From the NCBI GenBank assembly GCA_028015205.1, contig CM051516.1, forward strand, positions 31,510,230 to 31,574,229: DNA of 64,000 nucleotides, in the 5' to 3' direction. Shown piece by piece: positions 35,700-48,602 of this stretch; the first letter of the stretch is position 1; each line of letters starts with the position of its first letter. The notes below the pieces were generated by a model that was given only the letters and a program-made list of their open reading frames with translations, was not told the origin of the DNA and ran no database searches. This DNA is from Mytilisepta virgata. Its lineage: Eukaryota > Mollusca > Bivalvia > Mytilida > Mytilidae. Both the position numbers and the translations under genes were made by a program.

Positions 35700-35920
35700 C
35701 TTCGATAAAAAAAAATTAAACAACATTGGAATGCTTAGAATATATATGTTCTATCTTTGAAATATTGACATAAAAACATATCTACAAATTACTCAATTAT
35801 TTTATACAAACCTTCAATATAACAAACAAAATGGCAGTTTACAATAGACAATAAGTTATCTTAAATATTCATTTTCAAAATTTTCCTAACGTATGAATTT
35901 AAAGGTGCATTAACATAAAA

Positions 35921-37290
35921 TAGAGGCTATCAAGAGCCTGTATTGCTGACCTGGATTTAACTTGTCCACCTTCAGCAGTACTGAAAATTTAAGTTTAGCT
36001 GTTATCTTGGCTGGTTTTCACATAGGTACAATGTTAAACAAAGTTATGGTGTGGTGGCCATCTTATTTGACATTCAAGGTTATCAAACACAATTCATTAG
36101 TTTGGTTGCAAATGGCCAAGTTTAAGGTATGATATCTGCAAATTAAATTTTCCCATAGGGTCCTCATTGTGTTAAACTAAGTTCTTCTTTGGTGGCCATC
36201 TTCATTGACATGCCAGGTCAGCAGATACAATTATGAAAGAGGACTAAGGTCCATTGGTGCTAAGTCTGGTTCCAATCTTTGTTGACTTTCTGGGTCATCC
36301 GACACAATTCTGGAAGACGAAAATGTAAGGACCATTGCTGCCAAGTCTTATTCTTATTGGCTCAGTTGTTTCATACAAGAAGATTATTTAATGAATTTTC
36401 CCATAGGGATCTATGTTAAACTTACATCAGCTGTGGCGGCCATCTTTGTTGACATTCTAGGTCAATGGAAACAATTCAGAATAAGGACCACCTATGAACC
36501 ATTTCTGTCAAGTTTGGTTACAATTGGCCAAGTGGTTTCAGACAAGAAGATTTTTGTATGAATTTTCCCATGGGTCCAATGTAAAACTAAGTTTGGCTGT
36601 GGCAGCCATAATTCTGAAAGAGGACCATCTAAGAACCATTGCTGCTAAGATTGGTTGCAATTGGCTAAGCAGTTTCAGATAAGAAGATTTTTAAATGAAT
36701 TTCCGATAGGGTTCTATGTTAAACTAAGTTCGGCTGTGGCAGTCATCTCGGTCAAAGGTCGGGGCCATCAAACACACTTTTGAAAGAGGATAACCTTTTG
36801 ACCATTCAACCACAGTTTGTTTCTGATTTGGCAAATAGTTTCAGACAAGAAGATCTTTATGTGCATTTCCAATAGGGTCCTAAGTTAAACTATTAGTTCC
36901 ACTGTGGAGGCTTTCTTTGTCAGATGTCGGGACCATTGGACACAGTTTTGGAAGGGAACTACCCATGGATCATTTCAGCCAAGTTTGGATGAGATTGGCA
37001 TAGTAGCTTCAAAGGAGAAGATTTTTAAAAGCCAAGAAAACTTTCACAAAATTTTTTCTAGTGTTTTGAGTATTGTTGAATTTTAAACTACCGGTAAACA
37101 GGATGTGGCTGCACAACAGATCCAAAAATTGCTTACATGCTACAACTCTACATTATGAAGCTGCAGACAAAATATAAAATTATTCCGTTCTGTAGATGCC
37201 AAGAAAACTTTGACGAGTTTCCTACCCAAGTTCTTTTGGATGGATGGACAGACAGACAGACAGACAGACGGAGTCAAGTGGTTACTAGAC
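35921..37290 (+). mobile_element. Family A element, right end eroded
   Basis: Left end TAGAGGCTATCAAGAGCCTG, then units with TTTTCCCATAGGGTCC and GTTTCAGACAAGAAGATTTT up to about 37,080. The usual right hairpin is not seen. The sequence instead runs into a (GACA)n microsatellite at 37,249-37,270. Intron sequence from 37,310 to the exon at 37,551 shows nothing. Confidence 0.65.
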
Positions 37291-37550
37291 CTGGTTTCGC
37301 CATTGGCGATGCAGGTAAAAAAATTATAATAAAATCAGAATGGAGATAAATGTTTTGCCAACATCAGTCTTAATTTTCATTGTTCTTGCTCAACTAGCAA
37401 ATTATTCGTTAAAAAATCTACAAATGATATCCAGAAAACATCAAATACAATATAGTTATCTCCTTATTAACTACCAGATAAATTAAAACAACATTCCATT
37501 CAGTTACAAAGAAGTAGAAATGCATAACAACCCAATACAATAGACAGTAC

Positions 37551-37736
37551 CTTCTTTGAAGTGGGGATATATTTTCTTCACGGAAATCTTCTGCCCATTT
37601 CTGTAACTTCTCTACTAAATAAAGTTGGTCTGGTGTAAGCATTGTTTTCAGTGACAAGAAATGTTTCTCAAGTCTATTGATCAGTGGTATTGGAAACTTG
37701 TTGTATACAATTTGTTTCTCTGCTACAACAATTAAT
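37551..37736 (-). CDS. RNF213: RNF213-like exon (codons 424-485)
   Basis: 186 bp, acceptor TTCCTTGCAG/ATTAAT, donor AAGAAG/GTACTG, phase 2 to phase 2. It encodes LIVVAEKQIVYNKFPIPLIN, RLEKHFLSLKTMLTPDQLYL and EKLQKWAEDFREENISPLQR. The 'LIV...K.VVY..FPIPLINRLEKH' block marks the end of the degenerate AAA module. The rest is a charged, helical, more variable segment. Confidence 0.9.
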
Positions 37737-38595
37737 CTGCAAGGAAAATACTGTTTTTACGACATGTACAGCTTCTACAATTTACAAATCCTTTTTAATT
37801 AATTAATCATATACTTAAGGTGATGATCTAAACTAAGTTCATACTTTTTCATATCTGTCCGATGGCTTTACATGGGTTGTGAGTGATATGAAAAACCCTA
37901 TATAAAATTTGCTTAAATCAAGAAAAACAATTCTCTGGTGATTTACCAATTAAGACTAAATGTAAATGATAATTTTGTCAAAGGTTCTCGAAAGCTCTAT
38001 TGGGGAATATACGTTTCCATAAAATGACCCATAACCAACCACAAGTATCAACAACAATGATAACCTTGGGTACAGTTTTAAAGGACTTATGACAATCCTG
38101 TGATTCCTCCGGGTTATAATATAAAGCCATTATTATATTTTTAGCTTTAGTATCATATGATAAACTTGCCATATCAGGCCTGTGGGGCAAAAAATCCATA
38201 CCAGTGCCAAAAATTCTATTAGTATTGTCATGTCATAATTGTTGCCCCATAAAAGTCTGGATCAGATTTGTAACCTGCATCAGTTTTGTTTCCTATATTG
38301 CAATATATCTGTACTTAAAACAATGGTAAAGTTTTCAGTAATGTAGCTAAGCCATGCAAAAAGATGCTTAGGTTCTCATGACACTTTTGAAAATAAACAG
38401 CTGCTCCATGAGTGCATGACACACCCGTCGACCAGAAAATTAAATTTCACCAATTAAAATATAGATCCTTTGATTTTGTTCCTTATTTTTGATGAACAAG
38501 TCAGAGCATTCTGCTCAAATAAATGAATAAACTACTCATGCTACTGTGGATTCATTTATTTTTATGGATACCAATTTTTGTGGATAGAGAAAAGC

Positions 38596-39410
38596 AGATG
38601 GTCCATGGAGCTGGAATCCCTCACCTGGATTTTAGGTGATCACAACCGACAAAGTGCTTCTAGATAAGATCTGTAAGGAATTGTTCTACAGTGTCCAGCA
38701 CTTCTGGATAAGATATGTCAAGAATTCTTCCTGTGTCCAATGTTAAAAATGTTAAACTAAGTCCAGCTGTGGCAGCTAGCTTGGATTACGATTACTTTTG
38801 TAGCAGACATCTATCCAAGGATATCAGGCAACAAAAAACATTTTGATTGTCTTAGTATTTTCTGACAAGAAGACCATTTTACAAATTTCCCCATAGGGTC
38901 CGATGTAAAACTAATTCGGCTGTGGCGACCATCTTGAATTTCAGATTGGAATAAAAAACATACCTATTGTAGAAGTTCATCCAATGCTTGTTCATACATA
39001 AAAATATTTCAATGAGGAACCTGAGTGAGTTATCTTTTCCTAACCAATGTAGGTAAGGGAGATAATTAAATGCTCTCCCTTTTGTCCTGAGGCTAAAAGG
39101 GAGACAAATTTATTATCTCCCTTACCTACATTGGTTAGGAAAAGATAACTCACTCAGGTTCCTCAATTTTCTGGCAAGAGGACCTTTGTACAAATTTCCC
39201 ATAGGGTTCAATGTTAAACTAAGTCTGGCTCTTGCGGCCATATTGAATTTCTGATCAGCACAAAAAACGTAAATTTTGTAGTGGTTTATCAAATGATCAT
39301 TCACACATCAAAAACATTTCAATTGGTTTGATAGTTTCTGACAAGAAGACCTTTGTACAAAATTCCCCATAGGCTCCAATGTTAAACTAAGTCTAGCTGT
39401 GGCGGATGTT
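38596..39410 (+). mobile_element. Family A element interrupted by a foldback
   Basis: Left end CCATGGAGCTGGAATCCCTC and ACCTGG. The units (GTCCAGCTGTGGCAGCTAGC, TTCCCCATAGGGTCC) match those at 21,196 and 41,795. The perfect foldback at 39,013-39,165 is inserted within a unit, splitting ATTTCAATTGG-type sequence. No right end was found. Confidence 0.65.
39013..39165. mobile_element. Perfect foldback element with 54-bp inverted arms
   Basis: The left arm 39,013-39,066 (TGAGGAACCTGAGTGAGTTA...) and right arm 39,112-39,165 are exact reverse complements over 54 bp, around a 45-bp centre. The centre has its own inner stem, CTCCCTTTT and AAAAGGGAG (39,074-39,102). CAAT appears on both flanks (39,010-39,013 and 39,164-39,167). 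Identical arms suggest a young insertion. Confidence 0.88.
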
Positions 39411-40415
39411 GGAGAAAAAGTGGAAAAATTGGTTTGTTGCAACATTCGTTGGTCAAATTGGAAATATATGACACCTATTTTCTATTTCAATCCCGATAAC
39501 ATCCCTCTATCGGGATGATATCCAGACTAATATGGAAAATTGGGTGTAATAATCTATATTTATCATATGGATACCATCACAGGTATGGACTTAACCTTCC
39601 AATCAGTATCTTAGGCCAACTAAAATTAATTAGTAGATTTTCATCCAACATTTTGAAAAAAATTGGGCGGGTGGGAGGATTTTATTTTTTATTTTTTATT
39701 TCATATGAAACTATTTTGTGAGGTGTTATTAATATGTAAACGTTATAAAATGGCTTATACCGCTTACTACTCTAAGAATCACGAAAACCATGTTGAATTG
39801 TTACAGGAAGTTAACAAAAAAGGAAATTATTGACACGGATACCGGTAACGGAGATGAACAAAATCCGGAAATCGTAAATTTTAGAAAATAAAAAAAATCG
39901 GGGCGGCACGATTTTCGAGGGGCGGGTGGGGATGAAAATCTATCAATTAATTTTAATTGGCCTTATGTGCAGAAAATTATTATATGTAGTAAATCATTAA
40001 TGTTTTTAAGACAGAATTAAATGTAATAAACTATTTTTTTATATATATATTTAGTTAGATTACACACTTTTCAAGCTTATGGTAATGTCAAAATAAAATA
40101 AAACCTGACAAAATATTCTTTTCTGCAGAAAAATATGTTATTACTGGGTTACAAGTAAGATTTCTAAACTCATTTCTTCATGAACCTGTTCCATTGCAGA
40201 GGCATCTGATATGCCGTCATAATTTATTGATCCATCAAACATGTTTTTTTATATCATTTGTGTGGGCTTTTTTCAATAATGTTCCAACTCCATAAACTTT
40301 TAAAGGTCATTTTTCATAGTGTTGGCAAGTCAGCATGCAACACAAAAAACTACATCCTTACAGAGATTTTACACCTCTAAAATTCTGTTTTGTAAAAGAT
40401 TATTCTTCAAATTAC

Positions 40416-40501
40416 CTAAATTTTTTATGAACACGACATTTTACTCTGTGTGTACCAAGTCCCAAGTCCACATATCTTTCTCCTCCAAACTCTACATAAT
40501 A
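40416..40501 (-). CDS. RNF213: RNF213-like exon (codons 396-423)
   Basis: 86 bp, acceptor TTATTTCAG/TATTAT, donor TTTAG/GTAATT, phase 0 to phase 2. It encodes YYVEFGGERYVDLGLGTHRV and KCRVHKKF. This follows YDALNQ of the preceding exon, as in vertebrate RNF213 ('YYV..GG..YVDLGLGTHRVKCRVH..FRLIV'). A SINE with intact target duplications lies about 300 bp upstream in the adjoining intron (40,795-41,060). Confidence 0.92.
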
Positions 40502-40780
40502 CTGAAATAAGAAATTTAGATAATCTTAAAGGATTTTTCAAATGAGAATTAATGACAAAGATATTCATGAAAATTGAGTTATTATTCTTGACACAATCAA
40601 TTATTCCCCTCCCCCCTATCCCCTTGGGACCCATAGGCTGGCCTGATGTTAAGTAGTGTATGTGCTTGTTGAGTAGAATCCCAAATGGCCTCAGAGGCTG
40701 AATGATTATGAGTCACAGCTTCAGAACCCATTGAGGAGACTAGTCGGGTTACCAATTGGTCATATATTATGAGGCAAAAT

Positions 40781-41074
40781 ATAAAAACTATAAGGGGGCC
40801 TCGGTGGCCGAGTGGTCTAGGTAGTTCGTCATGACTACTACTGATCACTATCCTGTCAACGCTGGGGTTGTGAGTTCGAATCTAACCTGTGGCGGGGTGT
40901 GTTCGACTCCGATCTTAATTGACAAGGATTGCCAATTTTCCTACCGAAGGTCGTGGTTCTCTCCGGGTACTCCGGCTTCCTCCACCAATAAAAACTGGCC
41001 GCCGCGAAATGGCCAAAATGTGCTGAAAACGGCGTTAAACCCCAACTAAACAAACAAACAATAAAAACTATAAG
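40781..41074 (+). mobile_element. SINE copy 1 with 14-bp target duplication
   Basis: 40,795-41,060 is flanked by ATAAAAACTATAAG on both sides (40,781-40,794; 41,061-41,074). The head is tRNA-like: GGTGGCCGAGTGGTCTAGG (box A) and GTGAGTTCGAATCTAACC (box B). The body has TTCTCTCCGGGTACTCCGGC and TGTGCTGAAAACGGCG, and the tail is CAAACAAACA. I believe the body is of the mollusc MetaSINE type (from memory). It is not a functional tRNA gene. Confidence 0.9.
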
Positions 41075-41794
41075 ACAGGTTTGGGCAAAATTAACCACAG
41101 TTTTACTTATTTGTCATTGTAAATGAAGATACAAATGACAAATATTGATTAATTATGTAACACTGTGGTGCTCCCACAAGGACGGTATACTAAAAATTAC
41201 ACATGAATAAAACACAATAACACAATAATAAAACATATAAAATAAAGGGTGTGGAGGGTGGGAAATTTGTATTTTACCAAATTGCTCAATCTTAGCTTGG
41301 CGATACCTAAAGATAAACTGACCAAGGAGACAAGGAGATGTCCAAGCATCAGGATGATTACGTGAACCGCAACTTGAGTAAGAAAATTAATGACTGATTT
41401 AATTGGCTGACCCTATCTGATGACCAAATAAGGAGCACAGACCAGACAAGCTGCAGTCAAGACTTCCTCTATATTTAATATGTAATATTGGGCCTGACAC
41501 AGATTCAAAATACTTATACCAAACCTGATAAGTTAATGTATACCCTGATGGCCATATAGAGATGAGATCCAAAGTTTCTAGCCCCACCCTCTTTTTTTAA
41601 ATGATTATATTATGCAATTTATAAAAGGCATCCTGCCTGCTTCCAGTAAATGCTGAATTTCATGTTTAATCTTAATACTATATTTACAGTAAATATTCAT
41701 AAAAAGACCATGAATGTGCAAATGTTTAATATTAAAATTAACACCCTTTGAATGATAATAGTGCTGTGGAAATATTCATACAAATATAGGAAAC

Positions 41795-43511
41795 CAAGGG
41801 CGCCATGGAGCCTGAATCGCTCACCTGGATTTTAAGTGGTCACAACTGACAAAGCACTTCTAGATAAGATCTGTAAGGAATTGTTCTACAGTGTCCAGCA
41901 CTTCTAGATAAGATATGTAAAGAATTCTTCCAGTGTCCAATAAGTCCAGCTGCGGCAGCTAGCTTGGATTCCGATCGGCAGAAAAACATAATATTTGTAG
42001 CAGACATTAATCCAAGAATCTTCATGCAACAAAAACATTTCAATTGGCTTAGTATTTTCTGACAAGACCTTTGTATCATAAGGTCCAATGTAAAACTAAT
42101 TCGGCTGTAACAACCATCTTTAATTTCAGATCGGCATAAAAAAACATACCTTCTGTAGAGGTTCATCCAATGCTTGTTCATAAATAAAATATTTCAATTG
42201 GCTTGGCAGTTTCTGATAAGGGGACCTTTGTACAAATTTCCCATAGGGTTCAATGTTTTTTATGTACGAACAAGCATTGGATGAACCTCTACAAAATAAT
42301 GTTTTTTGTGCCGATCTGAAATTCAATTTAATTTAACATTGGAGCCCTATAATGGGGAATCTTGTACCAAGGTCCTCTTGTCCGAAACTTTTCAAGCCAA
42401 TTGAAATGTTTTTGATGTGTGAATGATCATTTATACAAACAAGCATTGGATGAACCACTACAAAAATATTTTTTATGTGCCATTCAGAAGTTCAATATGG
42501 CCACCACAGCCAGACTTGGTTTAACATTGAACCCTATGGGAAATTTGTACAAAGGACCCCTTATCAGAAACTGCCAAGCCAATTGAAATATTTTATGTAT
42601 GAACTTTGAGCTTGGTAGTTTCTGACCTTTATACAAATTTCCCCATGGGGTCCAATGTTAAACTTAGTCCGGCTGTGGCTGCCATCTTGAATTTTCCGAT
42701 CAGCACAAAAAACAAACAGTTTGTAAAGGTTTATCCAAGGATCATTTATGCAACAAATCAATTCACTTGGCAGCGTAGTTTCTAACAAGAAGAGCTTTAA
42801 AGATAAATCCAATTAGAAAGAATTATCTGCCCCTGGTAGCCATGTTGAATATCCAATCGGCACAAAAAACATTTTGTAGTGGTCTATCAAATGATCATTC
42901 ACACATCAAAAACATTTCATTTGCCTTGGTAGTTTCTGACAAGACCTTTGTACAAAATTCCCCATAGTCTCCAATGTTTAACTAAGTCCAGCTGTAGCAG
43001 CCATCTTGAATTTCTAATCGGCACAAAAAACATACAATTTGTAGATGTTCATCAAATGTTTGTTCATACATAAAAACATATCAATTGACCTGGTAGTTTC
43101 TGACAAGAACAGCTTTGTACAAATTTCACCATAGGGTTCAATGTTAAACTCAGTCCGGCTGTGGTGGCCATCTTGAATTTCCAATGAGCACAAAATAGCT
43201 TTTGTAGAGGTTCATCCAAGAACCATTCATGCAACAAATCAATTTAACTGGCTCATTAGTTTCTGAAAAGAAGAGCTTTGAAGATAAGTCCAATCAGAAT
43301 GAATTATCTGCCCCTCTTAGCCATGTTGAATATCCGATCGGTTAAAAAAAACACAAGTTTGTACAGAACCATCAATTTAACATTCCTGTCAAGTTTGGTT
43401 CAATTCGGACTGGTGGTTTCAGAGAAGAATATGAAAATGTGAAAATGTGGATGGACAACAGATGTAGCGACGGACGGACGGACGGACGGACTTTTAGGCC
43501 AGGTGAGCTAA
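41795..43511 (+). mobile_element. Family A element with an internal inversion
   Basis: The left end is CGCCATGGAGCCTGAATCGC then TCACCTGG. The right end is (GGAC)n at 43,469-43,492, then TTTTAGGCCAGGTGAGCTAA, so the AGCTCACATGGCC half is missing. Units at 42,262-42,604 run on the opposite strand. The arm 42,178-42,257 is almost exactly reverse-complementary to 42,521-42,604. Confidence 0.72.
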
Positions 43512-43751
43512 AAACTTGCATTAGCCTATAATTAATACCTTTATTTAAAATATATTGAATAAGAAGAGTCCTATGCAGATAATAATTAAAATTACACAAC
43601 CAAAATTGACACACAAAATACCTCGTCTCCCTCTTGTAAAGTTCATGCAGTTTTATGTAACAAGTGTCCATTTATTGTGAACAAGGACAAGTAATAATGG
43701 ACTGTATGGATTAAAAATGGTTGCTCAGTGATACAATTTGGAAAGAAATCT

Positions 43752-44238
43752 TGACTGGCAGCCTGGAAAATTGCTGTCAAGTTCCAATTGTCTCACTTGT
43801 TTCAAACAAGATCTTTCAGTGAACTTTCCCATTAGGTCCTACATTAAACTAAGTTCAGCTCTGGCAGCCATCATGGATGGTGGACACAGTCATCAGATAT
43901 AATTCTGAAAGAGGACCAGCAAACGACCATTGCTGCCAGGTTTTGTTCCAATTGGCCAAGTGGTTTCAGACAAGAAGATCTTTAAGTAAATTTCCCATTG
44001 GGTCCTTTGTAAAACTGAGTTCGGCTCTGATGGCCATCTTTGATAACGGGTGGCTTCATCAGATATAATTCTGAAACAGAACAACCTAAGGACTATTTCT
44101 GCCAACTTTTGTTCCAATTGGCCCAGTGGTTTCAGAGGAGAATATCTTTAAAGGAAAGTTTACGATGATGACGACGACAGATGACGTACGCGAAGTGATG
44201 ACAATAGCTCACATGGCCCTTTGGGCCAGGTGAGCTAA
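43752..44238 (+). mobile_element. Family A element, right part
   Basis: About 2.5 units close in sequence to those at 283-778 and 45,989 onward (TTAGGTCCTACATTAAACTA, GGCCAAGTGGTTTCAGACAA). The right end is AGCTCACATGGCCC...GGGCCAGGTGAGCTAA, a full hairpin. The left hairpin end is missing. Intron 44,240-44,920 shows only AT-rich sequence. Confidence 0.7.
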
Positions 44239-44920
44239 TAAATGAATTCACAGTAAACCTTTGCCTAAATTTGAGACACATAGTTGTTAGAACACCTACT
44301 AAGAGTGATTTCTTTTGTATTGTCATTGTATCTATTAATACAACACAACTGTTATTTGGTGCTTATTTAACTGGTATTACAAATTGCTCATATAGTTTTG
44401 ACATAACTTTCATTAAAATCTTTTGAAACATGTAGATATCAGAGAGTTTACAAAGTAAATTTTCCATATTTTTGAATTCATAAGTGGCTATGGATGCTCA
44501 TATAAACTTTAAATAATTTAATTAAAATCTGTTGAAACATGTAGACATGATAGTGCTTACAAGGTAAATTTTCCATGTTCTTATTTTTCCAAGGGCCATA
44601 ATTTCAGTGCTGATTTCCAAATTCATCCAACCACTTAAACCATTGGAATAAATTTAATCAAAACAGGATATGTTTTGTAGGCCTGAGAGCATTTATAATG
44701 TAAGACAGATGGAAAAACTTGATCAGACATGAATGGATGTCTGCAAGGATGGACAGATATCATTTCCATATCACAGCTCCACTTTACTACCTGGGACAAT
44801 TATGGTCAATATGGGAAAATCTATAATGACATTAAGTCCATATGTCCAGTATATTGTATTGAACTATAGAAGCAGTCTTCCATTATTCAGTAATATGTTT
44901 TAAATATTTTATTTTAATAC

Positions 44921-45028
44921 CTGGTTGAGGGCATCATAAAGACTTTCATATAGGTTTTCCAGATTCAGCAGAACTACTGTGCTTCCTGTTTCCATACAAA
45001 CTTTGATGCGATTGATGTTTCTGCATAT
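44921..45028 (-). CDS. RNF213: RNF213-like exon (codons 360-395)
   Basis: 108 bp, exactly 36 codons, phase 0 at both ends, acceptor AATCCACAG/ATATGC, donor AACCAG/GTATTA. It encodes ICRNINRIKVCMETGSTV and VLLNLENLYESLYDALNQ, continuing directly from EYTQ of the previous exon. The 'CRNINR.K.CMETG..V.LLNL.NLYESLYDALNQ' run is nearly universal in RNF213 proteins. Several adjacent exons here are symmetrical (phase 0-0). Confidence 0.93.
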
Positions 45029-45988
45029 CTGTGGATTCAATAAAAATCTTAATTGATATGAACTGTATGTAAGTTTCGGTAGTTTTCTTCTTTTACATAA
45101 ACTTAAAGAAATGTCATCAAAATAGGATGCTAATACACTTCTTACTTATTTCATATCTAAAAGTATCCAGTTAGGAAAGTAAATCTAAGCTAACACATTA
45201 TTGTTCTTAATAAAGGTCAAGCTGATGTTGGCTTTGTAAGGATTATTGTTACTATCAAAGATTTTCTACCATTTAAAAGGGGTGTATAACTTCAAAATTA
45301 CAAAAGTGAAATGATTTTAATTCAAATCCCATCACTGTTGAGTAGTCCCAAACAATATTCCCAAACTTGAAATAATTTGTTGAAATAAAACTTTGCTTGA
45401 GTTGACACTGATGATGTAGATCTTTAAATAAACATGTTCTTCATCTCCAGAGTCCAGTCCTCATATCATTACTGTTTCCTGATACAAATGTCTGCCTGAG
45501 ATTCTTATCCAATATCTAGATATCTCAATTCATGCTTTTTTGGATTTGCCACTATAAATCAAGGTCGTGACAGAATCTGTGGCCACTATTTGCATCGCTA
45601 TTCTACTGTAGCATGCCACTAAATATCAAATTTTAATTGCTGTGATAACGTAGTGGGTCAGTACAACACAAAAGAATATCGTGGCAAAGTTTTTCACACA
45701 AAATACATATTTTTATGATCTGTATTCTCCTTGAGGAAAAAATCTCTATGATTTATCGACAAGTAAAAATAATGGATACGTTTGCAATTTTTTCAGCAAA
45801 AACAGTTTTAAACATTTGCATCTAAGAAACTTAATCTTTCATGTTGTTACAAAACAATACATTTACAAATCACTATATACTTTCATTATCAAAACATCTA
45901 ATTTTGGGATATTTATTATCATTTATGACCAAACTTTTGTGTGAAATATGTCTAGTAAGAATTATAAAATTTGTGTTGAAAACAAATA

Positions 45989-47055
45989 CTAAAGGCTCCC
46001 AGGAGCCGGCCTGTATCACTCACCTATCCATCTTGACTGACAGCCTGGAACACTGCTGGCAAGTTCCAATTGGCTCATTGGTTTCAAACAAGAAGATCTT
46101 TCAGTGAACTTTCCCATTAGGTCCTATGTTAAACTAAGTTCCTCTCTTGCAGCATCCTCAATGGGAGACAGGGTCATTGGATATAATTCCGAAAGAGAAC
46201 CAACAAAGGACCATTGCTGCCAACTTTTGTTCCAATTAGCAAAGTGCTTTCAGACAAAAAAATCTTTATTTAAATTCCCCATAGGGTCCAATGTTAAACT
46301 ATGTGAGGCTCTGGTGGCCATCTTGGATGGTTGATGGGGTCTTCAAATATATTTCTTAAGGAGGACCAACTAAGGACCAATGTGCCCAGTTTTGTTCTAA
46401 TTGGCCAAGTGGTTTCAGACAAGAAGATCTTTATGTAAATTTCCCACAGGGTCCTATGTTAAACTATGTTCGGCTCTGTCGGCCATCTTGGATTACAGGC
46501 GGTGTCATTGGAAATATTCTGAAAGAGGACCGCCTAAGAACCTTTGCTGACCTGTTAAGTTTCATTCCATTTGGCTAAGCGGTTTCAGAGAAAAAATTTC
46601 TTTATATCATCCAATCAGAAACAGGAATTGCCCAAAGCAGCCATGCTTGTCGTCCAATCAGGATGAAAAAATTAATTTCATAAAATATTTTCCATAGATG
46701 CTTCCTGTCAAGTTTGGCTAACAGTTTTGGCCAAGCAGTTCCAGAGAAAAAATTTTTTTTAATCAACCAATGAAATACAAGAATTGCCTATGATGGCCAT
46801 GTTTGTTGCCCGATCGGGACAAAACGAGGAAACTTTGGTTCCTGTCAAGTTTCGTTCAATTTGGCCATGCAATTTCAGAAGAGACCATTCTTTTATATCA
46901 GCCAATCAGAAACAAGAACTGCCCATGGCAGCCATATTTGTAGTCCGATCGGGACGAAATGAGCAAACTTTATAAAGGACCTTATATAGATGCTTTCTGC
47001 CAAATTTAATTAAGTGATGACAAAAGCTCACATGGCCTTTCGCCAGGTGAGCTAA
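45989..47055 (+). mobile_element. Family A element, ~1.07 kb
   Basis: Left end CTAAAGGCTCCCAGGAGCC (hairpin). Right end AGCTCACATGGCC then TTTCGCCAGGTGAGCTAA. Units on the right carry CCAATCAGAAACAAGAACTG and GCCATATTTGTAGTCCGATC, shared with 54,700-56,300. The intron to its left (45,029-45,988) shows nothing recognised. Confidence 0.75.
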
Positions 47056-47279
47056 AAGGTATCAAAAATGGGCCTTTTCCCCAAATTATACCCATAACAT
47101 CATATTAATGTATTGTTTTATTCTCAAGATTCATTTTATATAACAATCTATATTTTGAGTTATAATTTGTAAATTTTGTGCAAACACAGCCGTTTTTATG
47201 GCACTGCATCCTAAGTTGTAACACTTTGTTATTTTTAAGTTGAAAATTACAGTTAATTTAAAGTATCAATAACACTTTT

Positions 47280-48602
47280 GAAATTATGATAAGTGGAAAA
47301 GGAGGTGTGGATACAAAATGTATATCCCCCCTTTCCAAAAGAAAAACAGTTCCCCAAAATGATTTTGATGATTTTGGCCACAAATAAAATAGGAGGTGCA
47401 CAATGGCACTAAATGGTTAAGAGAAAGTTTCATTAAATTATGATAAGTGGTTTAGGAGAAGTGGCTATACAAAATTTGTAGTCAAACGGAAGAAATCCAT
47501 GTTTTGGAAAAAAGAAACCCCAAAAATAATTTACACCAATAAACAAAATAGTAAGTGCACAATGGCATTATATGGTTAAGAATCTGAGAAATTTTCCTTA
47601 AATTATGATAAGCAGTTGAGGAGTTGGGGATACAAAATGGATACCCCCATAACCCCCATAAATGAAGTGTAAAGCACTGCCAAAGTTCATTTTTTGGAAA
47701 AAGAAACCCCAAAAATCAATTTGAACAAAAAAAACAGAATAGGAGGTGCACAATGGCATTGTAAACTTAAGAATCTAAGAAAGTTTCATTAAATCATAGT
47801 ATGTGGTTTAGGAGGAGTTGCAGATACAAAATGGATACCTCCATATAAAGCAATGGCAAATTCCATGTTTTGAGAAAAGAAACCCCAAAAATGATTTTTA
47901 CCAAATAAACAAGATTGCTAGACGTAGCCATATGTCTTCCGCCGCAGAGAAAAGTTGAAGCTCCACAAGATATACAAAATGTGTATTATTGAAATGGTGG
48001 CATAGGATCAAGTTCATATGGTGACTAACAATCCTACAAAATTTGAACGAATTCCGATCAGCGGTCTCAGGAGTTGAGTCCACAAAGTGTTCATGTAGTG
48101 TCGAATGCAAAAAAAAAGTTAAAGTACCATAACTCTCGTAAAATTTGTCCAATCAGAATTGTGGTGCGTAAGGATCAAGTACATGTGGTGACAAACAATC
48201 TTACAAAATTTGAACAAAATCTGAATGCAGAAAAAAATTAAAGTCCCATAACTCCTGTAAAATTTGTCGAATCAAAATGGATGTGCGATAGGATCAAGTA
48301 CATATGGTGACTAACAGTCCTATAAAATTTTAACAAAATCCAATGAGCAGTCTCAGAGGAGTTGCGTCCACAAATAACTGTGACGTATGGGCGGACAGAC
48401 GGACGTGATGCGGAGGGGGACAAAAATAGGAGGTGCACAATGGCATTATAATGATAAAGAATCTGAGAAAGTTTTATTAAATTATAATAAGTTGTTTAGG
48501 AGGAGTTGTGGCTACAAAAGTGGAACATTGCTACCAGGCGGACGGACAAACGGACGGAATCCCTCATTACTATATACCTCCGCTTTATAAAGCGGGGGTA
48601 TA
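47280..48602 (+). mobile_element. Family C tandem-repeat element ending in a 30-nt near-palindrome
   Basis: 47,280-47,900 has about three units of ~190 bp (ATAGGAGGTGCACAATGGCA, AAATTATGATAAG, ACCCCAAAAAT). 47,990-48,360 has two units shared with 28,500-28,880. Near the right end is GGCGGACGGACAAACGGACG, then 48,573-48,602, which reads TATACCTCCGCTTTATAAAG and onward as a palindrome with one mismatch. Family B also has GAC-rich sequence just before its terminal palindrome, so the layouts are alike. Confidence 0.6.

Larger units (their letters stand above)
37737..40415. other. Intron, partly repeat
   Basis: Apart from the family A element at 38,596-39,410 and its foldback, nothing is recognised. 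At 39,400-39,960 ATTTTCATCCAACATTTTG with CCTATCAATTAATTTTAATTGGC-like sequence hints at an old inverted element (TAAAATTAATTAGTAGATTT at 39,621 against AAATCTATCAATTAATTTTA at 39,936). A reverse frame at 37,978-38,199 has no recognisable motif. Confidence 0.4.

Noticed and set aside
37978..38199. 73-codon minus-strand frame as a further exon
   Set aside because: The exons at 40,416 and 37,551 already join in phase and no family motif is present.
40795..40890. tRNA gene (Ser/Leu-like box A and box B)
   Set aside because: It is the head of a SINE with target duplications and a body and tail after it; a second copy exists at 60,838.
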